From JABCPE02 sp963516475 (lineage in GTDB: Bacteria; Bacteroidota; Bacteroidia; Flavobacteriales; Weeksellaceae), in the NCBI GenBank assembly GCA_963516475.1, contig CAUQBR010000001.1:186001-250000 (forward strand): 64,000 nucleotides of DNA, written 5' to 3'. Positions within the stretch are counted from its first letter, which is position 1, and each line of letters starts with the position of its first letter. The notes beneath the pieces are model-generated. The model saw only the letters and a program-made list of their open reading frames with translations. It was not told the origin of the DNA and did no database searches. Shown here piece by piece: positions 25,744-34,667 of this stretch. Both the position numbers and the translations under genes were made by a program.

Positions 25744-27534
25744 TTAACTGTTAAAATGCTCCCAAACTGCCTTAGCTTTGGATTTTCCTAAAATCTCTTC
25801 CAGCGTTTCCAGAGAGGCTTCTTTTATTCTTTTTACAGATTTTAATTTAGATAAAAGCTGCTGGATGGTTTTCTCGCCTACGCCAGGGATTTCCTCCAGT
25901 TCTGATTTTATTGTAGAATTTTTCCTTCTCGTGCGGTGATGCTTTACACCGAAACGATGTGACTCATCCCGAACCCGCTGGAGAACCTTCAAAGTCTCGG
26001 ATTTTTTATCCAAATACAATGGAACTGGGTCTTCGGGAAAGAAGATTTCTTCCAATCTTTTCGCTATTCCGATGATGGAGATTTTCCCATACAGTCCAAG
26101 GAGTTTCAGGCTTTTCACTGCGGAACTGAGCTGACCTTTTCCGCCGTCTATCAAAATCAGCTGCGGCAGTGGTTCGCCCTCATCCAAAAGCCTACTGTAT
26201 CGGCGATAGATGACTTCTTCCATCGTAGCAAAATCATTCGGCCCTTCCACGGTTTTCACATGAAAAATCCGATAATCCGCCTTGCTGGGTTTCCCATCTT
26301 TGAAAACCACACACGCCGAAACGGGATTTGTCCCTTGAATATTAGAATTGTCAAAACCTTCTATATGGCGCGGCTCTTCGGGAAGCCTAAGGAGTTTTTT
26401 CATCTCCGCCATGATGCGGTTGGTATGTCTTTCTGGGTCTACTATCTGCACCTGCTTGAGTTTTTCCACGCGGTATTCCATTGCATTTTTCTCGGAAAGC
26501 TCTACGATACGCTTTTTGTCGCCCAGTTTAGGGACAATCAGCTTCACATGTGGAATTTCTATATTGAGATGAAACGGAAGAAAAATTTCCGTAGAAGTAG
26601 AATTAAATTTATTCCTAATCTCTATCAGCGCCTCTTCCAATATTTCTTCATCGGTTTCGTCCAGCATTTTTTTAATTTCTGTGGTGTAGGACTGAATAAT
26701 AGAACCGTTTTTAATTTTGAAATAATTGACATAAGCCGCCGCTTCATCACTGATAATACCGAAGACATCCACATCGTTTATGTTGGAACTCACGATAGTG
26801 GTGTGTGTCTGATAATTTTCTAAAATCTGCAGTTTTTCCTTGCTCTGCTGGGCGTTTTCAAATTCCAGTTTTGCGGCGTAGTTGTACATTTCAGCTTCTA
26901 AATATTCCCGCGCTGCCTTGAATTCGCCTTTGATAATCCCACGAATGGCGTTTAGCTTTTGGGCATATTCTTCCTCAGATTCTAGTCCTTCGCAAGGGCC
27001 GGCACAGTTTTTAATGTGATATTCCAGACAGACTTTATATTTCCCTTCTTTTATCTTTTCGGGAGCGAGATTCAGACTGCATGTTCTGAGTTTATAGATG
27101 TTTTTAATAACTTCTATCAGCGTTTTTGCCTGTTTTACTTTCGCATAAGGCCCGTAGTATTCCGAGCCGTCTTTGATGACATTTCTTGTCAAAAAAATCC
27201 GAGGAAAAGGCTCTTTTTTGATGCAAATCCATGGATAGGACTTGTCATCTTTCAGCAGAATATTATAGAAAGGCTGATACTCTTTTATGAGGTTGTTTTC
27301 CAGAAGAAGCGCATCGTATTCGCTATTAACCACGGTGGTTTCCAGCCTTACAATTTTAGAAACCATCATTCGGGTTTTGTATCCGATCTGACTTTTATTA
27401 AAATAAGATAGAACCCTATTTTTCAGGTTTTTAGCCTTTCCTACATACAAAATCTCACCCTTTTTATCGTAATAACGATAAACACCAGGCTCCGAAGGCA
27501 ATGTTTTTAACTGAAGTTCTAATTCTGAATGCAC
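25744..27534 (-). CDS. uvrC: UvrC, excinuclease subunit C
   Basis: Makes both incisions in nucleotide excision repair with UvrA/UvrB. 596 aa: GIY-YIG nuclease domain with PGVY at 16-19 and ILYVGKAKNLKNR at 28-40, UVR motif near 215-240, the RNase H-like second nuclease region around 370-470 (IEGFDNSN, LILIDGGKGQL), and C-terminal helix-hairpin-helix EIPGVGEKT. The first usable codon is GTG at 27534; the ATG two bases upstream is out of frame. A TACTTTTG box sits only 5 bp before this GTG, so a transcript from it would be leaderless; read-through from the SGNH gene 24 bp upstream is the alternative. Confidence 0.95.
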   Translation of the reverse strand: MHSELELQLKTLPSEPGVYRYYDKKGEILYVGKAKNLKNRVLSYFNKSQIGYKTRMMVSKIVRLETTVVNSEYDALLLENNLIKEYQPFYNILLKDDKSYPWICIKKEPFPRIFLTRNVIKDGSEYYGPYAKVKQAKTLIEVIKNIYKLRTCSLNLAPEKIKEGKYKVCLEYHIKNCAGPCEGLESEEEYAQKLNAIRGIIKGEFKAAREYLEAEMYNYAAKLEFENAQQSKEKLQILENYQTHTTIVSSNINDVDVFGIISDEAAAYVNYFKIKNGSIIQSYTTEIKKMLDETDEEILEEALIEIRNKFNSTSTEIFLPFHLNIEIPHVKLIVPKLGDKKRIVELSEKNAMEYRVEKLKQVQIVDPERHTNRIMAEMKKLLRLPEEPRHIEGFDNSNIQGTNPVSACVVFKDGKPSKADYRIFHVKTVEGPNDFATMEEVIYRRYSRLLDEGEPLPQLILIDGGKGQLSSAVKSLKLLGLYGKISIIGIAKRLEEIFFPEDPVPLYLDKKSETLKVLQRVRDESHRFGVKHHRTRRKNSTIKSELEEIPGVGEKTIQQLLSKLKSVKRIKEASLETLEEILGKSKAKAVWEHFNS

Positions 27535-27558
27535 ATAGCAAAAGTAAAGAAAATTTAG

Positions 27559-28518
27559 TTATTTCGTGCTTGTCAGGAACTGATTTATAAGTTTAGACAT
27601 TTTCTCAGCTCCTGTTTCCGAAAGGTGGTCAGCATCACTAAAATCTTTTTCAGTGAAAAGATTTCCTTCATTTTTTAGTAAATTGATGTACTGGCAGTTG
27701 CTGTTTTTTCGGCAAATATTCTCTATAATTTTATGAGTGTTGTCCCATTGAGTAGAGTTTATTCTGTTATAATAGGTTTTATAAGTTGGTGTCGTAACAA
27801 ATACCACTTTTACATTTTTCTGCTTTGACCAATCTACGATTTTACCCAAAACATTAGTCAGCTCATCATGTATTTCTACTCTGCTCTTTTGGGCTATGTC
27901 ATAAGTATGTCTCTCTGCAGCAGCCACTCCTGTTTCTTCTAAATCATCAGTGGTTTTTGCTGGTTTTAGGGAAATCCATCCGTCATACATTTTAGTTGTA
28001 AATGTGCTGTCTATGAAAGCTTTATCATTTTTTATTTTTTTAGTGTAATATGATTTCATTCGGCTATAGTTTATATCCAGCTTATTTGTCAGAACCTCAA
28101 AATTATTTGTAGCCTTAGATGTTGATATATCGTAGTATATGTTATAATTCTTTGATCTCCAAGACTCTGGCCCAGTTTCTAATGTCGCATACAATGAAAA
28201 ACAGGAAATATCAACAATGATAGTTTTCAGATTTTTAAACCTGTTATGATACTTTTCTAAAATTTTATAATCCAAATCCAATGACTGGGAAACATACGCC
28301 ATATTATATGTCTTTTGGCTGAAATATTTAGGATTTATGCCATACAAACTATGCGAACTTCCCAAAACCAAAACCTCTATCTCATCCGAGTGGCTGTCCA
28401 TATAATTTCTTTTCTGCTTGTAATCATTAGGAATAGCTCTCAAAGAAATTTCCATTATCACTGCCAAGACCAATATTGGTAATAGAAAAAAGATTGTTTT
28501 TGATATGAATTTTTTCAT
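27559..28518 (-). CDS. SGNH-like hydrolase, membrane anchored
   Basis: 319 aa with one N-terminal hydrophobic segment (8-24) serving as signal or anchor. VLVLGSSHSLYGINP at 49-63 gives the block I Ser of the SGNH/GDSL fold, and DADHLSETGA at 295-304 supplies the Asp-x-His pair of block V. This pattern is shared by the DltD/AlgX-type acyltransferase-like SGNH proteins that work on surface polymers, but no MBOAT partner gene is adjacent. A cell-envelope enzyme is likely; the substrate is unknown. It ends 24 bp before uvrC on the same strand. Confidence 0.75.
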   Translation of the reverse strand: MKKFISKTIFFLLPILVLAVIMEISLRAIPNDYKQKRNYMDSHSDEIEVLVLGSSHSLYGINPKYFSQKTYNMAYVSQSLDLDYKILEKYHNRFKNLKTIIVDISCFSLYATLETGPESWRSKNYNIYYDISTSKATNNFEVLTNKLDINYSRMKSYYTKKIKNDKAFIDSTFTTKMYDGWISLKPAKTTDDLEETGVAAAERHTYDIAQKSRVEIHDELTNVLGKIVDWSKQKNVKVVFVTTPTYKTYYNRINSTQWDNTHKIIENICRKNSNCQYINLLKNEGNLFTEKDFSDADHLSETGAEKMSKLINQFLTSTK

Positions 28519-28571
28519 AGAACTAAAATGGATACAAAATTATGCAAAAACAGATTATACTTTTGCATATT

Positions 28572-29270
28572 TTATCTCAGAAATACCATTAAATTATTCA
28601 TCGAATGAAAAAGCAATCCCCAGACAAAACCTAATTTCAGCCTCTGCATAGAAAAAATATACCCTAAAATCATTTGCGGAAGAACATAAACAGGATAGAA
28701 CAGCGCCAGTTCCCAATGCAGAGTCTCTATATTAGCAATATGTCCCAACCCAAAAAGAACAATAGACACCATCGTGATTATTTTCTGTCTTTTCCCTATG
28801 GCTGTTTCTATTTTAGGGTTTCGTTTCAGCAAATTAAAAACAAGAAAAGACAGCAATCCTGACACTACCAAAGACACCAGCAATAGCCAATCTATTTTGA
28901 TAATATAATAAGTTTTATTCAATACCAAGAACGAAAAAACAAAAGTAAATATCGCGATATTTCTACGCTTAGGAACTAAAATCAACCTAAAAATAAGCTC
29001 TTCTACCAGAGGCCCTAAAATCACAACCAGGAAAAAACCATAATATCCTTTTATTTTCTTTTGGCTTTCCATCATTAATTTAAAAACGGAAGTAAAACCC
29101 ATTTTATTTATCAAGAAATCATCCACCAAAAACATTAGCAATAAAGCACAAATCTGCAATACAAAATACAATAATATACCCTTTGCAAAATATTTTATTT
29201 TCTCGATTAAAGGATATTGGTGTCTATAATCTATCTCTGATAGTGAGTAAAACTTAAGCAGGTCTTTCAT
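28572..29270 (-). CDS. CPBP-family intramembrane metalloprotease
   Basis: 232-aa polytopic membrane protein with about seven spans. The CAAX/CPBP signature is intact: VEELIFR at 89-95 (Glu pair plus Arg), then FGLGHI with the second-motif His, and WGLLFHSMNN near the C-terminus with the last His/Asn. These residues bind the catalytic metal in CPBP proteases (formerly Abi). Bacterial members act in protein processing or bacteriocin immunity; nothing here points to a particular substrate. It lies 53 bp upstream of the SGNH gene on the same strand. Confidence 0.85.
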   Translation of the reverse strand: MKDLLKFYSLSEIDYRHQYPLIEKIKYFAKGILLYFVLQICALLLMFLVDDFLINKMGFTSVFKLMMESQKKIKGYYGFFLVVILGPLVEELIFRLILVPKRRNIAIFTFVFSFLVLNKTYYIIKIDWLLLVSLVVSGLLSFLVFNLLKRNPKIETAIGKRQKIITMVSIVLFGLGHIANIETLHWELALFYPVYVLPQMILGYIFSMQRLKLGFVWGLLFHSMNNLMVFLR

Positions 29271-29373
29271 ATTTCATTCAAATTGTGGCGAATTTAATTA
29301 TTTGTCTATTTAAACACAATTTTAATAATAGAAATTCGTATTTTTATGGCTTTAATTTTAATGAATTTTAAAA

Positions 29374-30546
29374 ATGAGCGTAGTTTTCAACTCTATATTA
29401 GACAACGATTTTTACAAATTTACCATGCAATGCGCTGTGGTAAAGCTCTTTCCAGATGCGAGAGTGAAATATGTATTCATCAACCGAGGGAAACATTCCT
29501 TCCCAGAAGGCTTTGATGATGCCCTAAGAAAAGCCATCAATGAAATGGCAAAACTCCAGCTGACCAAAGCTGAAAAAGAATTTCTGAAGAAAAACTGCCC
29601 ATATCTCAATCTGCCCTATTTAGACTTTTTAGAAGGATACCACTACGACCCTTCCGAAGTGAAAATCAATCAGATAGGAAACGATTTAGAAGTGACCGTA
29701 GAAGGTCTTTGGTACAGAACCATACTTTGGGAAGTGCCGCTACTGTCACTCATCAGTGAACTTTATTACAAAATGAACGGCATGGAACGCCAAACTGATG
29801 AGGAAATCACCCGAAAAACCTTAGGAAAGGCCAAAAACCTCATAGAACTAAAAGTCAATTTTGCGGAGTTCGGGACACGAAGAAGGCATTCCTACAAGGT
29901 TCACGATGTAGTAATGAGAGCTCTTACCCAAGATTCCAACAGCTATTTCATCGGTTCTTCCAATGTTCATTTTGCGATGAAATACGGCGTGAAACCTATC
30001 GGAACGCACGCCCACGAGTGGTTTATGTTCCATGGTGCGCAGTATGGCTTTAAGATGGCAAATGCCCTTTCTCTGGAGCATTGGGTGGATGTCTATCGCG
30101 GTGATTTGGGAGTTGCTCTTTCGGACACTTATACTACCGATGTGTTTTTCAAGCAGTTTGATAAGAAATTTGCTAAACTTTTCGATGGTGTAAGGCACGA
30201 CAGTGGCGACCCGATAGCTTTCGCCGAGAAAACCATCAAACACTACGAAAAACACGGCATCAATCCTTTGTTTAAATACATTATTTTCTCGGATAATCTT
30301 AATTTAGAGAAAATCTCCGAAATTACACAGGCTTGCCGAGGAAAAGTAGGACTTTCGTTTGGAATTGGGACAAATCTAACCAATGATGTGGGACTTACTC
30401 CAATGAATATCGTAATGAAACTCACAGGAGTTCTAGGAGCAAATGATGAATGGATACCAACCGTGAAATTTTCCGATGAAAAAGGAAAACAAACAGGCGA
30501 CCCAAAAATGATAGAACTAGTGAAAGAATCTCTAAGAATAAAATAA
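29374..30546 (+). CDS. pncB: PncB, nicotinate phosphoribosyltransferase
   Basis: Converts nicotinate and PRPP to nicotinate mononucleotide in the NAD salvage (Preiss-Handler) pathway; cytoplasmic. 390 aa, the length of the E. coli-type enzyme. Seen: LDNDFYKFTMQCAV at 9-22, EFGTRRRHSYKVHD at 165-178, and GTHAHEW at 210-216, which holds the His that is phosphorylated in the Salmonella enzyme. The phosphate-binding block VRHDSGDP follows. It stands alone on the plus strand, ended by a hairpin at 30545. Confidence 0.95.
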   Translation: MSVVFNSILDNDFYKFTMQCAVVKLFPDARVKYVFINRGKHSFPEGFDDALRKAINEMAKLQLTKAEKEFLKKNCPYLNLPYLDFLEGYHYDPSEVKINQIGNDLEVTVEGLWYRTILWEVPLLSLISELYYKMNGMERQTDEEITRKTLGKAKNLIELKVNFAEFGTRRRHSYKVHDVVMRALTQDSNSYFIGSSNVHFAMKYGVKPIGTHAHEWFMFHGAQYGFKMANALSLEHWVDVYRGDLGVALSDTYTTDVFFKQFDKKFAKLFDGVRHDSGDPIAFAEKTIKHYEKHGINPLFKYIIFSDNLNLEKISEITQACRGKVGLSFGIGTNLTNDVGLTPMNIVMKLTGVLGANDEWIPTVKFSDEKGKQTGDPKMIELVKESLRIK

Positions 30547-30576
30547 ACCACATAAAAATGTGGTTTTATTTTTTTT
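30545..30576 (+). terminator. Terminator after pncB
   Basis: AAACCACAT pairs with ATGTGGTTT (30545-30553 with 30558-30566), followed by a T-rich run. It overlaps the pncB stop codon. Confidence 0.85.
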
Positions 30577-30633
30577 CAAATAAATGTGTAACAAATCCTA
30601 AATTTTAATACTAATTAACTAAAAAATCAACCA

Positions 30634-31143
30634 ATGTCTTCATTAGAACAGGAATTTTTGGAGAGAGTAGAAAAGCATAAAGGCGTGCTTTTCAAAATTT
30701 CCAAGATGTATATGGACGAGCCTGAAGACCAGAATGATTTGTTTCAGGAAATCACTTATCAGCTGTGGAAAGCCTACCCAAGTTTTGAGGAAAAAAGCAA
30801 ATTTTCTACTTGGATGTATCGTGTAGCCCTGAATACAGCGATAGTTTTTCTGAAATCCGAAAAGAAAAGAGGGTTCATCTCTCGGGAAGAGGAAATTCAG
30901 AATTTTGACATCAAAAATGAAGAAACCGCCGAAGAAGAGTACAAAGTAAAGATAATGTATGATGCCATCCACCTGCTGAGCCCGATAGACAAGGCACTGA
31001 TATTCTATTATTTAGAAGACTATTCTGGAAAAGAAATGGCAGAACAGCTGGGAATAACGGAAGGAAACTGCCGTGTAAAACTAAATCGCGCCAAACAGAA
31101 ACTGAGCGACCTAGTAAACGAATTGATAAACAAAGAATTATAA
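30634..31143 (+). CDS. ECF-type RNA polymerase sigma factor
   Basis: 169 aa with sigma region 2 (DQNDLFQEITYQLWKAY, then FSTWMYRVALNTAIVFLK) and region 4 (LITEGN-type helix-turn-helix, GITEGNCRVKLNRAKQKL) separated by a short acidic linker. No sigma 1.1 or region 3, as expected of group IV factors. The downstream gene, 20 bp away, encodes a multi-span membrane protein, the common place for an anti-sigma partner. The upstream leader is AT-rich without a clear TAnnTTTG box, which would fit autoregulation by the ECF itself. Confidence 0.88.
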   Translation: MSSLEQEFLERVEKHKGVLFKISKMYMDEPEDQNDLFQEITYQLWKAYPSFEEKSKFSTWMYRVALNTAIVFLKSEKKRGFISREEEIQNFDIKNEETAEEEYKVKIMYDAIHLLSPIDKALIFYYLEDYSGKEMAEQLGITEGNCRVKLNRAKQKLSDLVNELINKEL

Positions 31144-31163
31144 TAATTTAATTAAAAATTCTA

Positions 31164-31949
31164 ATGGATTTAGAAAACTTAAAACAAGTGTGGGATAAGG
31201 AAAAAATAGAATCCGTTCCCGAGATTTCTTTGGAAAAACAAAAAGAAATTCATACACCTTTGGAGATGATTCGGAAGAATATGCGGGCTGAGTTTTGGAT
31301 AAGTGTTGTTTCCTTTTCTTTATGGGCTATAATGCTGCCTTTAATGGGAAAGAATACTGAGCAGACCTATCTACTTGTTATATTAGTATTTATAGCACTT
31401 ACAATAATAGGATATTATTATCTGAAATTCTATATTTTTTATAAAAAGCTGAATACCAAAAACCTTAATACCTATCATAATATTTTGGATTTAAGGTATG
31501 AATTGGTTTTAAATTCAGAGCTTTATAAATCTTTTAATATTGTATTTGTTCCCATTATGTTAGGTTTATATTCTACTTTATATTTACATAACAAAGAATC
31601 TAATATTATTTTTTTTATTATACTATTTTTAACATTCTGCGTAATTCTATATTTTATAGGAAAATACTGGATGTATGAAAGTTATGGAAAACACATCATG
31701 AAGATTTCTAAAATTGTAGCAGAAATCAAAGATGAAGAAGATGGTTTTGAATATGATAGAAGTTTCCTAAAAATCCAAAAAGAACTTGACTTCCTACAAA
31801 AAGCAAGTGATTTTTGCAATGAAAAATTTAAAAAGTATGGTCAAACAGCCTATATTATATTTCTTATAATTTCACTATTGTTAATCTCACTTTTAATAGG
31901 AGCTTGTATTGGGATTTTATATGTTATATCTAAACATTATAACCACTAA
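31164..31949 (+). CDS. Membrane protein, putative sigma-factor partner
   Basis: 261 aa: soluble N-terminus of about 40 residues (MDLENLKQVWDKEKIE...), two membrane spans (about 45-62 and 68-90), a soluble stretch, a further pair near 120-160, a coiled segment (about 180-225) and a final span near 228-255. I do not recognise a named family and it lacks a zinc-binding anti-sigma motif. It starts 20 bp after an ECF sigma gene, and the LKQVWDK opening recurs, as I recall, in proteins beside Flavobacteriia ECF factors, so an anti-sigma role is a reasonable guess only. Confidence 0.7.
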   Translation: MDLENLKQVWDKEKIESVPEISLEKQKEIHTPLEMIRKNMRAEFWISVVSFSLWAIMLPLMGKNTEQTYLLVILVFIALTIIGYYYLKFYIFYKKLNTKNLNTYHNILDLRYELVLNSELYKSFNIVFVPIMLGLYSTLYLHNKESNIIFFIILFLTFCVILYFIGKYWMYESYGKHIMKISKIVAEIKDEEDGFEYDRSFLKIQKELDFLQKASDFCNEKFKKYGQTAYIIFLIISLLLISLLIGACIGILYVISKHYNH

Positions 31950-32054
31950 ATCAGCGCATTAAACAATTAAAAGAAAAAAAACTAATCTTTTCTGTAACAA
32001 TTTCTAACCAAAAGACACTAATTGTAAAAATCCATTCATATATTATAACCTGTC

Positions 32055-32092
32055 AAAGTCTCTAAACCATAGTTTTAGGGATTTTGTTTTTT
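32055..32092 (+). terminator. Terminator after the sigma-factor operon
   Basis: TCTCTAAA (32059-32066) pairs with TTTAGGGA (32074-32081, one G-U pair) and is followed by TTTTGTTTTTT on the plus strand. It overlaps the stop of the convergent AGCS gene. Confidence 0.6.
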
Positions 32093-33538
32093 CTCCCAAA
32101 AATCAGCATTTTTAATATTGAGTTTTTTAACATCAAAAGTTGGCTTTGCTATTCCGTTTTTCTTTTGAGTTTTATAGTCTTTCCACACTTTCAGTGCGGT
32201 ATTTCCCAGCAATAAAATCGCTATAATATTCACCCATGCCATCAGCCCAGATCCTACATCTGCTATTATCCACGCCATTTTAGCTTCTCGCACACTTCCC
32301 ATATACACTCCTATGAGAAAAACAATTCTTAAAACAAAAATAGCCAAATGGTGATATTTAGAACAAATAATAAAGGTGAGATTGGTTTCTGCATAGTAAT
32401 AATAAGCCATTATGGTAGTAAAAGCAAAGAAAAAGAGTGCTATCGCTACAAACTCATTCCCAAACGAAGGAAAATGAGAAGAAATCGCAGACTGTGTAAA
32501 ACCTGTATAATCCAAGCCCTTTACATGTTCTACCACCATCATTTTAGTTTGCTCATCAATTACATTATACTGATTTGTAAACAAAATCATAAATGCCGTA
32601 GTAGTACAAACAAAAAGAGTATCTATATACACAGAAAACGCCTGTACCAACCCCTGCTCTGCTGGATGGATAACCTCCGATGCTGCTGCTGCATGTGGGC
32701 CTGTCCCCTGCCCTGCTTCATTGGAATAAATTCCTCTTTTCACTCCCCAAGCAATAGCACTTCCTAAAACACCCCCAAAAAGAGCATCCTGCCCAAAAGC
32801 TGAAGAAATAATCGTAGAAAATACTTCTGGAATTCTATGAAAATTGAGAATAATGATTATCAGCCCTACCAAAATATAAGCTCCCGCCATTATGGGAACT
32901 ATCGTTTCCGAAGCATGCCCCAGCCTCTTAACTCCTCCAAATATTATCACCACTAAAAGCCCTACAACTACTACCCCAAAAATATTCATAGGAATAAAAT
33001 AATTTGTCTGAGTAACTATCCCAAAGGCATTATTCATAGACTGTGCTATACTATTGCTCTGTACCCCTGGCAAAAGAAAACCACAACATACCACCGCAAT
33101 CACAGCAAAAAGAACAGCATACCACTTTATCCCTAGCCCTTTTTCTATATAATAGGCTGGTCCTCCGCGGTATTCTCCGTCTATTTCTCTTTTATAAACC
33201 TGTCCCAAAGTAGACTCTATAAATGCTGACGCAGAACCCAAAATCGCAATCAGCCACATCCAAAATATAGACCCTGGTCCTCCCATAGCTATCGCCGTGG
33301 CAACTCCCACAATATTCCCCGTTCCTACACGCCCCGAAATAGCCAAAGAAAACGCCTGAAAAGAAGACAATCCCTTCTCTGACTCTTTCTCCTGAAAAAG
33401 TAACCTCAGCATTTCCCTTACTTGGGTAAACTGAGGAAAACCGAGTCTAATAGAGAAATAAATTCCCGTGAAAACACATAATAAAATAAAGACATCAGAC
33501 CAAATAAGCCCAGCTATCTTTTCTACCAATTGTTCCAT
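32075..33538 (-). CDS. AGCS-family alanine/glycine:cation symporter
   Basis: 487-aa inner-membrane sodium/amino-acid symporter with about eleven spans. Family signatures are present: SGRVGTGNIVGVATAIAMGG at 68-87, GSASAFIESTLGQVYK after it, and the SNEAGQGTGPHAAAAS block in the middle. Alanine or glycine are the usual substrates. The 113-bp gap upstream contains an 18-bp perfect inverted repeat (33570-33620) and no standard promoter, so expression control is unclear. Confidence 0.93.
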   Translation of the reverse strand: MEQLVEKIAGLIWSDVFILLCVFTGIYFSIRLGFPQFTQVREMLRLLFQEKESEKGLSSFQAFSLAISGRVGTGNIVGVATAIAMGGPGSIFWMWLIAILGSASAFIESTLGQVYKREIDGEYRGGPAYYIEKGLGIKWYAVLFAVIAVVCCGFLLPGVQSNSIAQSMNNAFGIVTQTNYFIPMNIFGVVVVGLLVVIIFGGVKRLGHASETIVPIMAGAYILVGLIIIILNFHRIPEVFSTIISSAFGQDALFGGVLGSAIAWGVKRGIYSNEAGQGTGPHAAAASEVIHPAEQGLVQAFSVYIDTLFVCTTTAFMILFTNQYNVIDEQTKMMVVEHVKGLDYTGFTQSAISSHFPSFGNEFVAIALFFFAFTTIMAYYYYAETNLTFIICSKYHHLAIFVLRIVFLIGVYMGSVREAKMAWIIADVGSGLMAWVNIIAILLLGNTALKVWKDYKTQKKNGIAKPTFDVKKLNIKNADFWEKKQNP

Positions 33539-33569
33539 AGTTGTATTAATTTTATCTTGCTAATATCGT

Positions 33570-33620
33570 AATAATTTCGTTAAAAAACCAATAAAAACAT
33601 GATTTTTTAACGAAATTATT
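33570..33620. repeat. 18-bp perfect inverted repeat upstream of the AGCS gene
   Basis: AATAATTTCGTTAAAAAA (33570-33587) and its exact complement (33603-33620) flank a 15-nt loop. It begins 32 bp upstream of the AGCS start and 32 bp after the binding-protein stop. It is a possible terminator-like or operator element; the arms are AT-rich and no separate T run follows, so a classic intrinsic terminator is doubtful. Confidence 0.6.
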
Positions 33621-33651
33621 GAAATTTACACAACTATTCTCAAACAATATT

Positions 33652-34647
33652 CTATTTTCCTCCTTGGTAAAGAACTTTATTTAATCTGATGATAAAATCT
33701 ACATTTCTAACCCCAGGTGAAACATCCGCAAAATTCACTTCATAAATCTGATTATTCTTCACTGCATTGATATCCTTCAAGATAGGGTGATTTTTGATGA
33801 AGTTTGCTTTTTCTTCTGGTGTCATGTTTCTGGACTGCGTATCCGTGATGAAAATCACATCTGGATTTCTATGCACCACACTCTCAAAAGATACGAATTC
33901 ATAAGCCGTCCCAGCATCTTCATAAATATTGATACCTCCTGCCTGACGAACCAAATCCGCCGCCAAAGAAGAGAAAACCCAAATCCCATTATTAATAGAA
34001 GATAGTATCATTACCTTTTTCTTTTCGTTTTCAGGTTTAACCACGAATGTTTTTTTAGCCTCGGCAAGTTTGGATTTCATTCCTTCTACTACTTCCTTCG
34101 CCTTGTCATTTACATTAAAGATTTTTCCCAGCATATAGAAATCCTCATATACAGTTTCTATCGTAGCGTTTGGGGTCTGGATAGTTTTCGGTGTAAATGG
34201 AGCTATTCCCTGAGCCAAAAGTTCCTCTGGTGAACCAGTAGACTCTGAGCTAAGGTCTCCATCACTAGACACGAAATCTGGCTCTCTAAGAAGGAAAGCC
34301 TCTTTGGTCATTTTAAAACTATGTCCTATGAATTTATATTCATCTGGAACTTTCTCATATTCCTTTTCAAATTGCTTGGAAACAGGGCCTTCCGTAGTTC
34401 CCACCACTATTCTATCGCCCAGACCTAAAGCCAAAAGCATCTCTGTCATATGAGGCGTAAAAAGAGCCGCACGCTGTGGCGGTGTAGTGATGGATACTTT
34501 CAGATCTTTGGTTCCATCGTGATAGATGTATTCCACTTTTTCCATTTTAGGAGCATTAGTTTGTGTCTTATTACTCCCCGATTCTTTCTTCCCTGAGCAA
34601 GACAAAACAAGTGCCCCTAGTGCAACTGAACAAAATATTTTATGCAT
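33652..34647 (-). CDS. FecB/BtuF-type ABC substrate-binding lipoprotein
   Basis: 331 aa. The signal ends in a lipobox LVLSC with Cys17, so it is a lipoprotein. The mature part has the two-lobed Peripla_BP_2 layout of siderophore, heme and cobalamin binding proteins: TPHMTEMLLALGLGDRIVVGT at the start of lobe one, EPDFVSSDGD, then VMILSSINNGIWVF and NPDVIFITDTQ in lobe two. No permease or ATPase gene is adjacent; instead it follows a SAM methyltransferase gene by 20 bp. The ligand cannot be read from sequence; iron complex, nickel or cobalt chelate are candidates. Confidence 0.85.
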   Translation of the reverse strand: MHKIFCSVALGALVLSCSGKKESGSNKTQTNAPKMEKVEYIYHDGTKDLKVSITTPPQRAALFTPHMTEMLLALGLGDRIVVGTTEGPVSKQFEKEYEKVPDEYKFIGHSFKMTKEAFLLREPDFVSSDGDLSSESTGSPEELLAQGIAPFTPKTIQTPNATIETVYEDFYMLGKIFNVNDKAKEVVEGMKSKLAEAKKTFVVKPENEKKKVMILSSINNGIWVFSSLAADLVRQAGGINIYEDAGTAYEFVSFESVVHRNPDVIFITDTQSRNMTPEEKANFIKNHPILKDINAVKNNQIYEVNFADVSPGVRNVDFIIRLNKVLYQGGK

Positions 34648-34667
34648 AATTTAATTTTAATTTGTAT

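Noticed and set aside
30606..30613. TAATACTA before the sigma-factor gene as a second NikR-type site
   Set aside because: Only one arm of the palindrome is present; a lone AT-rich 8-mer is expected by chance.
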